A stretch of DNA of 64,000 bases from an uncultured Verrucomicrobiota bacterium (GTDB lineage: Bacteria; Verrucomicrobiota; Kiritimatiellia; CAIQIC01; Lenti-01), in the NCBI GenBank assembly GCA_937860055.1, contig CALMBO010000028.1, positions 252,179 through 316,178 on the forward strand, written 5' to 3'. Shown here piece after piece: positions 17,806-26,085 of this stretch (within the stretch, counting starts at the first letter, position 1; each line of letters starts with the position of its first letter). Both the position numbers and the translations under genes were made by a program. The notes below the pieces were generated by a model. It did not search any database. It had not been told where the DNA came from and saw only the letters and a program-made list of their open reading frames with translations.

Positions 17806-19041
17806 ATGAATATGGAACAGGCAAAGCAAGTTGAAGAGGGCGGATCCGAGGCAAAAATCCAGGTCCGCCTGAAGCCAGGGCGGGAGAAACCCGTCCTGCG
17901 CGGCAGTTCCTGGATTTTTTCAGGGGCCATCGAGGAAGTGGATGGGACGGGGCCCGCGGGCGAGCCCGCCGATGTGTTCGACGCCGGAGGCGAATGGCTG
18001 GGGCGCGGACTTTGGCATCCCGAAGCCGACATGACCGTCCGGATGTTCACGCAGGATCCGAAAGAGGTCCTGGACGAGGCGTTTTTCCGTTCCCGCATCC
18101 GCCGCGCGGTGGGCCTGAGGCACCGGCTGTTCGGAACATCGACCGACTGGGTCGGCACGACCGCCTACCGCATGGTGTTTTCGGAGGCGGATGGCTTGTC
18201 GGGGCTGATCGCCGACCAGTACGCCGATGTGGTGGCGCTGCAGGTGGGCGGCAAGGTCTGGGAGCCCTGGCTGCCCGCCGTGGCGGACGAGTTGAAGGCC
18301 GCGACCGGCGCGAGCGCGGTATCCGTGCGCGCGGAAGCCGACGCCGTGAAGCGAGAAGGCCTCCGGGAAAATCTCGGCGGCGACCCGGTGCCGGACGCGG
18401 TGACCATCCGCGAAAACGGATTCGTGTTCGAGGCCGGCCTGGCCGGCGGCCAGAAGACGGGATTCTATCTCGACCAGCGCGAAAATCGGCGCAAGGTGGC
18501 GGCCTATGCGAAAGGGCGCGACATGCTGAGCGCCTACTGCTACACGGGCGCCTTCGAAGTCTGCGCGGCGCACGCCGGCGCCAAGAGCATCCGCGGCTGG
18601 GATTCGTCCGGACCCGCCCTGGCGCAGGCGCGGCGGCACCACGAGTTGAATCCGTCCGGCGTGCCGGCGGAATACGAGGTGGCCGATGTGCCGCTCCGCC
18701 TGCGGAGCGCCCGCGACAGCCGCGAAAGCTGGGACCTGATCGTCCTCGATCCGCCGCGAATGGTGACGCGGCGCGAAGGGCTGGAGAAGGGGCTTCGCGC
18801 CTACAAGGACGTGAACCTGCTGGCGATCAAGCTGCTGCGGCCCGGCGGCATCCTGGCCACCTTTTCCTGCTCGGGACTCGTGGACATGGACCAATTCCGC
18901 AAGATGGTCGGTTGGGCGGCGCATGATTCCGGAAAGCGCGTGCGGATTCTGGAAACGCTGGGCCAGCCGGCGGACCATCCGGTGCCCGTCGAGGCTCCGG
19001 AGTGCGAATATCTCAAGGGGCTCGTGTGCGTGGTCGATTGA
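17806..19041 (+). CDS. RlmI-like 23S rRNA (cytosine-C5) methyltransferase
   Basis: 411 aa. N-terminal PUA-type RNA-binding domain (residues about 18-95: QVRLKPGREKPVLRGSSWIF), a linker domain, then a Rossmann methyltransferase: GFYLDQRENRRKVAAYAKGR, MLSAYCYTGAFEVCAAHAGA (SAM loop), LDPPRMV (catalytic-loop DPP), SCSGLVDMDQF. Architecture is that of RlmI/RlmK C-terminal domains. Divergent from the DUF1015 gene; its 3' end overlaps the following lipoprotein gene. Confidence 0.9.
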   Translation: MNMEQAKQVEEGGSEAKIQVRLKPGREKPVLRGSSWIFSGAIEEVDGTGPAGEPADVFDAGGEWLGRGLWHPEADMTVRMFTQDPKEVLDEAFFRSRIRRAVGLRHRLFGTSTDWVGTTAYRMVFSEADGLSGLIADQYADVVALQVGGKVWEPWLPAVADELKAATGASAVSVRAEADAVKREGLRENLGGDPVPDAVTIRENGFVFEAGLAGGQKTGFYLDQRENRRKVAAYAKGRDMLSAYCYTGAFEVCAAHAGAKSIRGWDSSGPALAQARRHHELNPSGVPAEYEVADVPLRLRSARDSRESWDLIVLDPPRMVTRREGLEKGLRAYKDVNLLAIKLLRPGGILATFSCSGLVDMDQFRKMVGWAAHDSGKRVRILETLGQPADHPVPVEAPECEYLKGLVCVVD

Positions 19042-19871
19042 TCGGAATCGCCCTCGCCATCCTGATGTGGGCGGGATGCAGGGGGGAAACCGGGAGCGGA
19101 CCGGCGGTTCCTGCTGCTCCCCGGCGCGTGATCTGCGCCGCTCCCGCCGTGGCGGAAATCGTCTTTGCGCTGGGGTGCGGCGACCGCGTCGCGGGTGTCA
19201 GCGAGTTCAGCGATTGGCCTCCGGAAGCGGCCCGCAAGCCGCAGATCGGAGGGGCGCTTTCCCCGAATCGCGAGCGGATCCTGGCGCTGGGGCCGGATTT
19301 GATCCTGGCGCAGGGAAAGTCGGAGGTACTGGAGGATTTTGCGAATTCGCAAGGCATCGCATTCCTGTCGTTGCCGCTGGATACGCTGGGGGATGTGCGC
19401 GGCGCGATTGAGGGGTTTGCCGCGGCTCTTGGCGTGGCGGAAAGGGGAGAGGACCTGCTGGCCGGAATGGACGGCGCATTTGCGGCGATCCCCGCCGGCG
19501 GACCGATGCCGGTCTTCCTTGCGCTGGGGCATGCGCCGGGCGATTTGTCCGGGCTGATGACTTCGGGGGCGGGGACTTTTTTGAGCGAAATCGTCGCGAA
19601 GGCGGGGGGGAGCAACATCTTTTCCGACGTGGATATCCTGTGGCCGAAGATATCGCAGGAATCGCTCATCCGGCGGAATCCGATGCTCATTCTGGATTTT
19701 CAAACCACCCGGATGGACGAATCCCGCCGCGCCGCCTTGATAGCCGACTGGGAGCGGCTGGGATTCCGGTCCGGGCAGGTCCGGATCCTGGAGGAGGATT
19801 ATCTGTTGAAGCCCGGTCCCCGCGTCGCGCAATCCGCTGTTCGCATTGCGGGAGCCATCCGTTCCCCCTAG
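19026..19871 (+). CDS. BtuF-like periplasmic substrate-binding lipoprotein
   Basis: About 281 aa from GTG 19026 (AAGGGG upstream; ATG 19002 also possible). Lipoprotein signal ending in the lipobox MWAGC. Class III binding-protein fold: RRVICAAPAVAEIVFALGCG, GVSEFSDWPPEA, PQIGGALSPNRERILALGPD, LDTLGDVRGAIEGF, then the second lobe AGGSNIFSDVDILWPKISQE. Family members capture cobalamin or ferric siderophores and pass them to an ABC permease. No permease or ATPase gene is adjacent, so it is an orphan here. Overlaps the RlmI-like gene. Confidence 0.85.
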   Translation: MRGRLIGIALAILMWAGCRGETGSGPAVPAAPRRVICAAPAVAEIVFALGCGDRVAGVSEFSDWPPEAARKPQIGGALSPNRERILALGPDLILAQGKSEVLEDFANSQGIAFLSLPLDTLGDVRGAIEGFAAALGVAERGEDLLAGMDGAFAAIPAGGPMPVFLALGHAPGDLSGLMTSGAGTFLSEIVAKAGGSNIFSDVDILWPKISQESLIRRNPMLILDFQTTRMDESRRAALIADWERLGFRSGQVRILEEDYLLKPGPRVAQSAVRIAGAIRSP

Positions 19872-19939
19872 GCCGCATCCCGGCCAGACACCTTTCTCTT
19901 TCCCACGGATGTTTCAGGTTCTTTTGGGAAATCCAGGCA

Positions 19940-20043
19940 GTCCCGCATATTATAATATGCGGGACTGGTGAGGACTGGTGGATTCGGCGGATTTCCTTTG
20001 AAATCGGATAAAAAAGAGTCCCGGATATTATAATATCCGGGAC
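19940..20043. repeat. Paired-dyad repeat unit, copy 2
   Basis: Dyads at 19940-19965 (perfect 26-bp palindrome) and 20018-20043 (perfect, with compensating G/C change at position 7 in both arms), starts 78 bp apart. The spacer is 52 bp. Lies between convergent genes ending at 19871 and 20087. The paired change in both arms shows selection or copying that preserves symmetry. Confidence 0.93.
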
Positions 20044-20086
20044 TCGGATTGGTTGGCACAGGGAGATTGCTGCTTTTGGGGGCGGG

Positions 20087-21088
20087 TTATTCTTCGGGGA
20101 CGGGCCAGAGGAACTGGCCCGTCTTCCGATGGTGCAGGAGGGTCCGGATGGATTGTTCGGATTTCCGCTCGACGGCTTCGAGGGTATTGAAGGCGTTGTG
20201 GGGGGTGAACAGCACGTTGGCATGGCCGCGGAGCCGCAACAGGGCCTGGTTGTCGGCGGTGAGGCCGGCCGGATTGCCTGTGCGCAGGGCGGGGGCGAGG
20301 GTGGATTCCTCGTTGTAGACATCGAGGGCGACGCCGGAAAGGCGGCCTTCGGCCAGCGCCGTTTCGAGCACGGCGGCCGGCGTGAATTCGCCGCGGGCGA
20401 TGTTGACGAGGATGGGCTTTCGCCGGGCCTTGGCCAGGAGGTCGCGGGTGAAATAGGCGCGGTTGCGGGGCGTGAGGTTCATGGCGCACACGATGATGTC
20501 CGCCTCGGCAAGGGCTTCTTCCGGCGTGGCATAGGCGACATCGGCGTGCCGCCGGACGGGATCCACGCCCCGCACGATGAGGCCGAGGGCACTGGCAATG
20601 CTCCAGATTTCGTAGCCGATGTGGCCCACGCCGAAAAGCGCCATGGTCTTGCCCGGATTTTCCCGGCCGGACAGGTGGTCGCGCCGGAAACGGTCGAATT
20701 CGGCGATTTGGCGCGGCAGGCGGCGGAGCAGGGCCGTCCAGAGCAGCATGGCTTGTTCGGCGACGGCGCGGACGCAGTAGAGGGGCAGATAGCCGAGAGG
20801 CGGACAGGAGGCGCCTACCGAATCCCGATAGGCGAAGAGATGGTCGTAGCCGGTGGAGCGCGTCAGAATGCCGCGAAGGGCGGGTGCCCATTCCGGAGGG
20901 AAAATGGATTGCGTGCGGAGGCTGACGATGGGAGCGGGAGGCGCCGGGTGGCCGGCTTCCTGGATGGTCAGGGGCGTATGGCCCACGCGCAGGCCGGCCC
21001 CGGCGGCATAGTGCAGGAGCCGCTCGGCTTCTTCGGCGAACGCCTCGTAGAAGAAGGCGTCGAGGTTCTCGGCGGGTGCGCCCGGCAT
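20087..21088 (-). CDS. D-2-hydroxyacid dehydrogenase family protein
   Basis: 333 aa. Catalytic domain halves surround a Rossmann NAD site: TMALFGVGHIGYEIWSIASA (GXGXXG), ECAE-type region ADIIVCAMNLTPRNRAYFTR, VNIARGEFTPAAVLETALAE (catalytic Arg), GVALDVYNEES (Glu), FTPHNAFNT (catalytic His). Resembles D-lactate/2-ketoacid reductases more than phosphoglycerate dehydrogenase. N-terminal half starts atypically (NLDAFFYEAFAEEAERL, as in D-lactate dehydrogenases). Starts 3 bases after the upstream gene stop. Substrate unknown. Confidence 0.88.
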   Translation of the reverse strand: MPGAPAENLDAFFYEAFAEEAERLLHYAAGAGLRVGHTPLTIQEAGHPAPPAPIVSLRTQSIFPPEWAPALRGILTRSTGYDHLFAYRDSVGASCPPLGYLPLYCVRAVAEQAMLLWTALLRRLPRQIAEFDRFRRDHLSGRENPGKTMALFGVGHIGYEIWSIASALGLIVRGVDPVRRHADVAYATPEEALAEADIIVCAMNLTPRNRAYFTRDLLAKARRKPILVNIARGEFTPAAVLETALAEGRLSGVALDVYNEESTLAPALRTGNPAGLTADNQALLRLRGHANVLFTPHNAFNTLEAVERKSEQSIRTLLHHRKTGQFLWPVPEE

Positions 21089-21091
21089 GGC

Positions 21092-21985
21092 CTAGGGAAT
21101 GGAAACGGGCTTGTCGGCGGGGGGCTGGACTTCTTCCAGGACCGGCTGGAGATGTTCGAGCGTCAGGTCGGGTTGGCCGACCGCCGGCTCTTCGACGGCG
21201 GGGATGACAGGTTCGGCCGCCGCCTTTTCTTCGGGTTTCGGTCCGGCCTTGGATTTCTTCCGGGCCTTTTCCCTGGGCGCGGGGGCCGGTTCCCCGGCAG
21301 ATTCCTCCTTCGCCGGTTCCGCGACGGCGGCTTTCTCCGCCGAGAATTTTTCGGCGGAGGTGTTCTCCACGGCGGCGGCTTCGGCCGGGACAGCGGCCTC
21401 GGCAGGCGCGGGAACCGGAGAGGGCGCGCGGGCTGTTCCGCGGACAAAGTAGAAGCCCAGGGCCACCACTGCCAGGAAGAAGAAAACCACCAAAGCGGTC
21501 ATGCGGCGCTCGGCCCGGCGCATCACCTCTCGCAGAAGCTGTTCGGATTCGCGCGAACGGTGGATCAGGTCCGTGATCGTGCGGGAGGCGGCCTTCTGCG
21601 ACTCGTCCATGGCGGAGAGGGTGTTGTTGAGATTGCCCATGCTGTCGGTCAGGCGGCGGTTGTTCTCCATGCCGTTTTCGAGCTGCTGCTTGAACATCGT
21701 CATGACCTCGTGCTGGCGGTCCATGGCGCCGGGCACTTTCTCGAGCATGGTCAGGACGCCGGTCTGGAGGATTTCCTGGCGATCGAGGTGGCTGCGGATG
21801 GCGCGGATGAGGTCGACCATCTCGAGGTAGCCGTTTTGCATGGCGACGGCCTGCTGTTTCTTGCGCGAGGTGAACAGGCGGCGAAGGAATCCGGGTTTTT
21901 TCTGCGGGACGGGCGGGGGGATGGAAAAGGCTCCGCCGGGTTCGGGCGGCAGAACGTCGTGTCCGGGGCGGATGGAATCGGTCAT
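21092..21985 (-). CDS. Coiled-coil membrane protein with Pro/Ala/Glu-rich tail
   Basis: 297 aa, not matched to a named family. Residues 1-45 are polar with a basic FLRRLFTSRKKQQ. Residues 50-165 look like one long helical coiled coil (MVDLIRAIRSHLDRQEILQT through SESQ-type heptads). A single membrane helix follows at about 166-186 (MTALVVFFFLAVVALGFYFV), then a low-complexity Ala/Glu/Pro/Lys segment. Topology suggests a cytoplasmic coiled coil with an extended periplasmic tail, as in cell-envelope spanning or secretion scaffolds (inference). GGAGG precedes the ATG. Shares a transcript with the dehydrogenase. Confidence 0.75.
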   Translation of the reverse strand: MTDSIRPGHDVLPPEPGGAFSIPPPVPQKKPGFLRRLFTSRKKQQAVAMQNGYLEMVDLIRAIRSHLDRQEILQTGVLTMLEKVPGAMDRQHEVMTMFKQQLENGMENNRRLTDSMGNLNNTLSAMDESQKAASRTITDLIHRSRESEQLLREVMRRAERRMTALVVFFFLAVVALGFYFVRGTARAPSPVPAPAEAAVPAEAAAVENTSAEKFSAEKAAVAEPAKEESAGEPAPAPREKARKKSKAGPKPEEKAAAEPVIPAVEEPAVGQPDLTLEHLQPVLEEVQPPADKPVSIP

Positions 21986-22214
21986 GGCGGGAATCCTCCG
22001 TGAAGGTGGTTCATGCGGCGCATTTTATGCCCGTCCCGCCGCGCCCCGCAACCCAAAAGAGGCGGGTCCCGATTCCGGGCGCGGAAAATTCGCTTTTCCG
22101 TCGATTTGCTATTGCGTTGGGGGGTGGATTGTCGCAATTTCACGCCGTAATGGAGGTGCAGGGATGCGCGCGTGCGGGTCCGGCACCTGTTTTCATGCAG
22201 GAGAGAACGAAGCG

Positions 22215-24140
22215 ATGTCGCGTGGATTGACGGAGGCCTTGGAAAGCTGGGACAGCGTCCGCAGCAGCGAGCTGTACGGGGTGGAGGCATGGGGCAACGG
22301 CTTCTTCCATGTCACGGAAGATGGCTATGCCGCGGTCCGGCTGCAGAACAGTTCGGGGCCGGTGAGCGTGAAGTTCCACGACATCGTGCAGGGGCTGTAC
22401 CAGCGGGGGTTCAGCCTGCCGATCCTGCTGCGCTTCGGCGACCTGCTGGCGGCGCGGATCCGGGCGATCCACGAGGCGTTCGCGAAGGCGATTTCCGATT
22501 CCGGCTATGGGGGCGTCTACCGCGGGGTGTATCCCATCAAGGTGAACCAGCAGCAGCAGACGGTGGCGGACGTGGTGAAATTCGGCCGCGAGCTGCACCA
22601 CGGGCTCGAGGCCGGCTCGAAGGCGGAGCTGATCGCGGCGCTGGCCTACATGCACGATCCCGAGGCCTACATCGTTTGCAACGGCTACAAGGACGCGGAA
22701 TTCATCGATCTGGCGCTGTCCTCGCTCAAGATGGGCCTGCAGACGATCCTGGTGCTGGAGATGCCCGGCGAGCTGGACCTGCTGCTCGACCGGGCGGCGA
22801 AGCTGAACATCCGCCCGCGGATCGGCATCCGCGTCAAGCTGGCGAGTTCGGTGGGCGGCAAATGGTCGGAATCCGGCGGCGAGAGCAGCGTGTTCGGGCT
22901 GACGCCGCCGCAGGTGATCGGGGTGGCCGACCGGCTGCGCGACCTGGGCATGCTGGACTGTCTCGAGCTGCTGCACTACCACCTTGGTTCGCAGGTGCCC
23001 AACATCCGGGAGATCCGCGAGGCCATCCGCGAGGCCGCGCAGTACTACGCCAGCCTGGTGAAGGAAGGCGCGAAGATGGGGATCCTCGACATTGGCGGCG
23101 GCCTGGCGATCGACTACGACGGCTCGCGCTGCAACTGCGCCAGCAGCGCCAACTACGATGTCGCCGAATACGCGGCCGACGTGGTGGAGGGCGTGATGGA
23201 GATCTGCACGGCGGCCGGCGTGGCGCACCCGACGATCGTCAGCGAATCCGGCCGCGCGCTGGTCGGCTACAATTCCGTCCTGCTGGTCAACGTGCTGAGC
23301 ACGCGGTCGGTCGAGGTTCCGGAGGCGCCGAAGCCGCTGCCGAAGCCGATTCCCGAGCCCATCCGCAACCTGATGGACGTGGCCGCCGGCCTGCGCACGC
23401 GCAACCTCGGCGAGTTCTACAACGACGCCATCTTCTACCGCGAGGAGATCCAGAAGGCCTTCAAGCACGGGGACATCACGCTGCGGCAGCACGCGGAGGC
23501 CGACCGGCTCTTCTGGCACATCCTGACGCGCATCCGGGCGGAGCTGCCGAAGCTGCGCTTCGTGCCGGAGGACATGCGGGGCCTCGAGGACATCATGGCC
23601 GACATCTACTACTGCAATTTCAGCGTCTTCCAGTCGCTGCCCGACAGCTGGGCCATCGACCAGCTCTTCCCGATCATGCCCATCCAGCGTCTCAACGAGA
23701 AGCCGGCCCGGCTCGCCGTGCTGTCCGACATCACGTGCGACTGCGACGGCAAGATCGACCATTTCGTCGGGCTGCACGACACGCGCGGCGCTTTGCCGGT
23801 GCACGCGGTGGGGAAGGACGAGGACTACGTCCTGGCCGTCTTCCTGGTCGGCGCCTACCAGGAGACCCTCGGGGACCTGCACAATTTGTTCGGCGACACG
23901 AACGTCGCCAGCATCCACGTGGACGACGCCGGCGAGATCTCCTACGAGCAGGAGCTCGACGGCGATTCCGTGGGGGACGTGCTCAGCTACGTGGAATACA
24001 ATCCGCAGGGCCTGCTGGCGAGGTTCCGCGAGCTGGCCGAGGAGGCGGTGCGCCAGAAGCGCATTTCCCCGACGGAGCGTCGCGAGATCCTCGACGCCTA
24101 CGAGAACGGCCTGCGCGGCTACACCTATTTCGAGACATGA
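22215..24140 (+). CDS. speA: Biosynthetic arginine decarboxylase
   Basis: 641 aa, normal for SpeA. PLP-dependent fold-III enzyme making agmatine from arginine. PLP lysine in VYPIKVNQQQ (K109); SpeA-specific blocks GLEAGSKAELIAALAY, ILDIGGGLAIDYDGSRCNCA, SESGRALVGYNSVLLVN, and C-terminal SVFQSLPDSWAIDQLFPIMP and CDCDGKIDHF. Start chosen at ATG 22215 after CAGGAGAG; the longer open frame upstream lacks similarity. Overlaps or abuts speB, giving a two-step arginine-to-putrescine operon. Confidence 0.97.
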   Translation: MSRGLTEALESWDSVRSSELYGVEAWGNGFFHVTEDGYAAVRLQNSSGPVSVKFHDIVQGLYQRGFSLPILLRFGDLLAARIRAIHEAFAKAISDSGYGGVYRGVYPIKVNQQQQTVADVVKFGRELHHGLEAGSKAELIAALAYMHDPEAYIVCNGYKDAEFIDLALSSLKMGLQTILVLEMPGELDLLLDRAAKLNIRPRIGIRVKLASSVGGKWSESGGESSVFGLTPPQVIGVADRLRDLGMLDCLELLHYHLGSQVPNIREIREAIREAAQYYASLVKEGAKMGILDIGGGLAIDYDGSRCNCASSANYDVAEYAADVVEGVMEICTAAGVAHPTIVSESGRALVGYNSVLLVNVLSTRSVEVPEAPKPLPKPIPEPIRNLMDVAAGLRTRNLGEFYNDAIFYREEIQKAFKHGDITLRQHAEADRLFWHILTRIRAELPKLRFVPEDMRGLEDIMADIYYCNFSVFQSLPDSWAIDQLFPIMPIQRLNEKPARLAVLSDITCDCDGKIDHFVGLHDTRGALPVHAVGKDEDYVLAVFLVGAYQETLGDLHNLFGDTNVASIHVDDAGEISYEQELDGDSVGDVLSYVEYNPQGLLARFRELAEEAVRQKRISPTERREILDAYENGLRGYTYFET

Positions 24141-24148
24141 GGCGGCCC

Positions 24149-25021
24149 ATGAAACGCATTTCCTTCCTCGACGTCCTCCACGAGAACGCGCCCCCCGGCA
24201 AGGCGCACTTCCACGTCATTCCCACGCCGATGGAGACGACGGTCTGCTATGGCGGGGGGACGGCGCGGGGGCCGATGGCGATTTTGGAGGCTTCGCGGCA
24301 GCTCGACGATTTCGACGGACGCCGCTGGCCCACCGACCTCGGCATCCACACGCAGCCCTTCGTGGCGCCGGCTGCCGGCCACGGCCACCGGAGCGAACGG
24401 TGGATCGTCGCCATCGAAAAGGCCGTGGCCAAGGCCCTGCGCTGCGGCGCGATCCCCGCCGTCCTGGGCGGGGAGCACACGGCGACGCTCGGTTCGGCGC
24501 GCGCGTTCAAGGCCGCGGGCGAGGACATCGGGTTCATCCACTTCGACGCCCATGCCGACCTGCGCGACACCTACAAGGGGACGAAATTCTCGCACGCCTG
24601 CGTGTTGCGGCGCGTGCACGAGCTGGGCTTCCCGCTCGTGCAGCTGGCCACCCGCGCGGTCAGCCGGGAGGAGGCGGACTACCGCGCCGCGAATCCCAAG
24701 ACCCTCGCGGCCTACGATGCGCGCATCCTTGCGGCCGGCAAACTGCCCAAGAAATGGATTCCGAAGGATTTTCCGAAGAAGGTGTTCATCACGTTCGATC
24801 TCGACGCGTTCGATCCGGCGGTGATCCCGGCCACCGGCACGCCGGTGCCGGGCGGCATCGGCTGGCGCGACGCGCTGAGGCTCATCGACGACGTCGCGTC
24901 GTCGCGGAAAATCGTCGGCTTCGACGTGCTCGAGCTGGCGCCCATCCGCGGCCTGCACCATCCGGACTACACCGCCGCGCTGCTGGTTTACGCGCTCATG
25001 GCGGCGGCCGCGCGGTCCTAG
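24149..25021 (+). CDS. speB: Agmatinase (arginase family)
   Basis: About 290 aa (ATG 24137, overlapping the speA stop, is an alternative that adds 4 residues; GAGGCGG favours 24149). Dimanganese ureohydrolase motifs are intact: GGEHTAT, HFDAHADLRDTY, ITFDLDAFDPAVIP, and FDVLELAP. Hydrolyses agmatine to putrescine plus urea, completing the SpeA pathway. Belongs with the homospermidine synthase at 40 kb, which consumes putrescine. Confidence 0.93.
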   Translation: MKRISFLDVLHENAPPGKAHFHVIPTPMETTVCYGGGTARGPMAILEASRQLDDFDGRRWPTDLGIHTQPFVAPAAGHGHRSERWIVAIEKAVAKALRCGAIPAVLGGEHTATLGSARAFKAAGEDIGFIHFDAHADLRDTYKGTKFSHACVLRRVHELGFPLVQLATRAVSREEADYRAANPKTLAAYDARILAAGKLPKKWIPKDFPKKVFITFDLDAFDPAVIPATGTPVPGGIGWRDALRLIDDVASSRKIVGFDVLELAPIRGLHHPDYTAALLVYALMAAAARS

Positions 25022-25079
25022 GGCATTTCCGGTTTTGCTGCAGCTGGCCGCGGTGAGGCCGGCGGCAATTGGCAAAATG

Positions 25080-25100
25080 GCCGGGGTCATCGCCCCCGGC
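25080..25100. terminator. Hairpin between speB and the site-2 protease gene
   Basis: GCCGGGG/CCCCGGC stem with a 7-nt loop in the convergent gap. Likely a shared terminator. Confidence 0.45.
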
Positions 25101-25159
25101 TACAGTAAATCCTGAACCCCAAAAGCGCCCCAAAAGATTCCCCCACGGGATACCTTTGA

Positions 25160-25996
25160 TCACCGCCATTTGTCGAGGAGGTCGTCGAAGAGTCCTTTGG
25201 CGGCGGCGCGGGGATCGGGGCGGGGGCGGGCGTAGGGCGGGGGGCCGACCTGGACATCGGCGTCGGGGATTTGCCATGCGCCGCCTTCCTGCCCGCGCTG
25301 GCGCAGATATTCGGCTTCGTATTCCGACATGCGGGCTTCGGCGCCGGCGGCCTGGTACACGAAGTAGGCGATGAGCAGGAGGGAGAAGTTGACCGTTCCG
25401 CCGCGGAAGACCGGCAGGAAGGCCCAGATGCCGAAGAGCCACGCGATGCCGCGTCCGACCGCGGCGGCGATGCGCGTGGCAAGGAGGCGCCCGAGGCGGG
25501 GGACGAGGGCGGCGCGGAAGACGCGGCCGCCGTCCATGGGGAAGGAAGGGATCAGGTTGAAGAGGACGAGCATGAGATTGATGCGGCCCAGTTCGTGGCA
25601 CATCACGGCGAGGAGCGGATTGAAGGCGTAGATGAGCGGGGCGAAGAACAGGCCGGCGAGGCCGAGGGCGAGGCTGACGGCAGGGCCGGCGAGAGCGGTC
25701 TGGATTTCATCGGCGGGCCGGCGGGGCATCTGGCTCAGGCGCGCCATGCCGCCGATGGGCAGGAGCAGGATTTCGAGGATGCGCGAGCCCTTGGCGCGGG
25801 CGACGAGCGAGTGGCCGACTTCGTGCAGGACGACGCTGCCGAACAGCCCGACGGCGCCGAGCGCGCCGTAGAACAGGCCTTGCGCGCCCTCGACCGGCGC
25901 GAAGGAGAGCGCGAACAGCGGCAGGAAGATCAGGAGGGTGACGTGCACCCGGACCGGGATGCCGAAGAGGCTGCCGATGGAATAGGAACTGGCCAT
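25160..25996 (-). CDS. Site-2 protease family (M50) membrane metallopeptidase
   Basis: 278 aa, five to six membrane helices. Zinc motif HEVGH in VVLHEVGHSLVARAKG (near residue 59) and the third ligand in NLIPSFPMDGGRVFRA, the two hallmarks of SpoIVFB/Rip1-like intramembrane proteases. No PDZ domain and a short soluble tail (PDADVQVGPPPYARPRPDPR). Such enzymes release membrane-bound regulators such as anti-sigma factors. An ECF/membrane-partner pair exists at 0.9-2.2 kb, but nothing here links them beyond function class. Confidence 0.9.
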   Translation of the reverse strand: MASSYSIGSLFGIPVRVHVTLLIFLPLFALSFAPVEGAQGLFYGALGAVGLFGSVVLHEVGHSLVARAKGSRILEILLLPIGGMARLSQMPRRPADEIQTALAGPAVSLALGLAGLFFAPLIYAFNPLLAVMCHELGRINLMLVLFNLIPSFPMDGGRVFRAALVPRLGRLLATRIAAAVGRGIAWLFGIWAFLPVFRGGTVNFSLLLIAYFVYQAAGAEARMSEYEAEYLRQRGQEGGAWQIPDADVQVGPPPYARPRPDPRAAAKGLFDDLLDKWR

Positions 25997-26026
25997 GCGG
26001 GAACCACCTTACCACAAGGCGCCCGC

Positions 26027-26043
26027 TTTCCATAGCGTGGAAA
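26027..26043. repeat. Single TTTTCCA-type hairpin
   Basis: TTTCCA-TAGCG-TGGAAA between the mutS 3' end and the start of the M50 gene, both minus strand. Same family as the hairpins at 3.5, 13.5 and 29.0 kb. Confidence 0.75.
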
Positions 26044-26085
26044 ACAGGCGGGGGCCGCGCGGATCCGGGGGAAGAAAACGGGGGT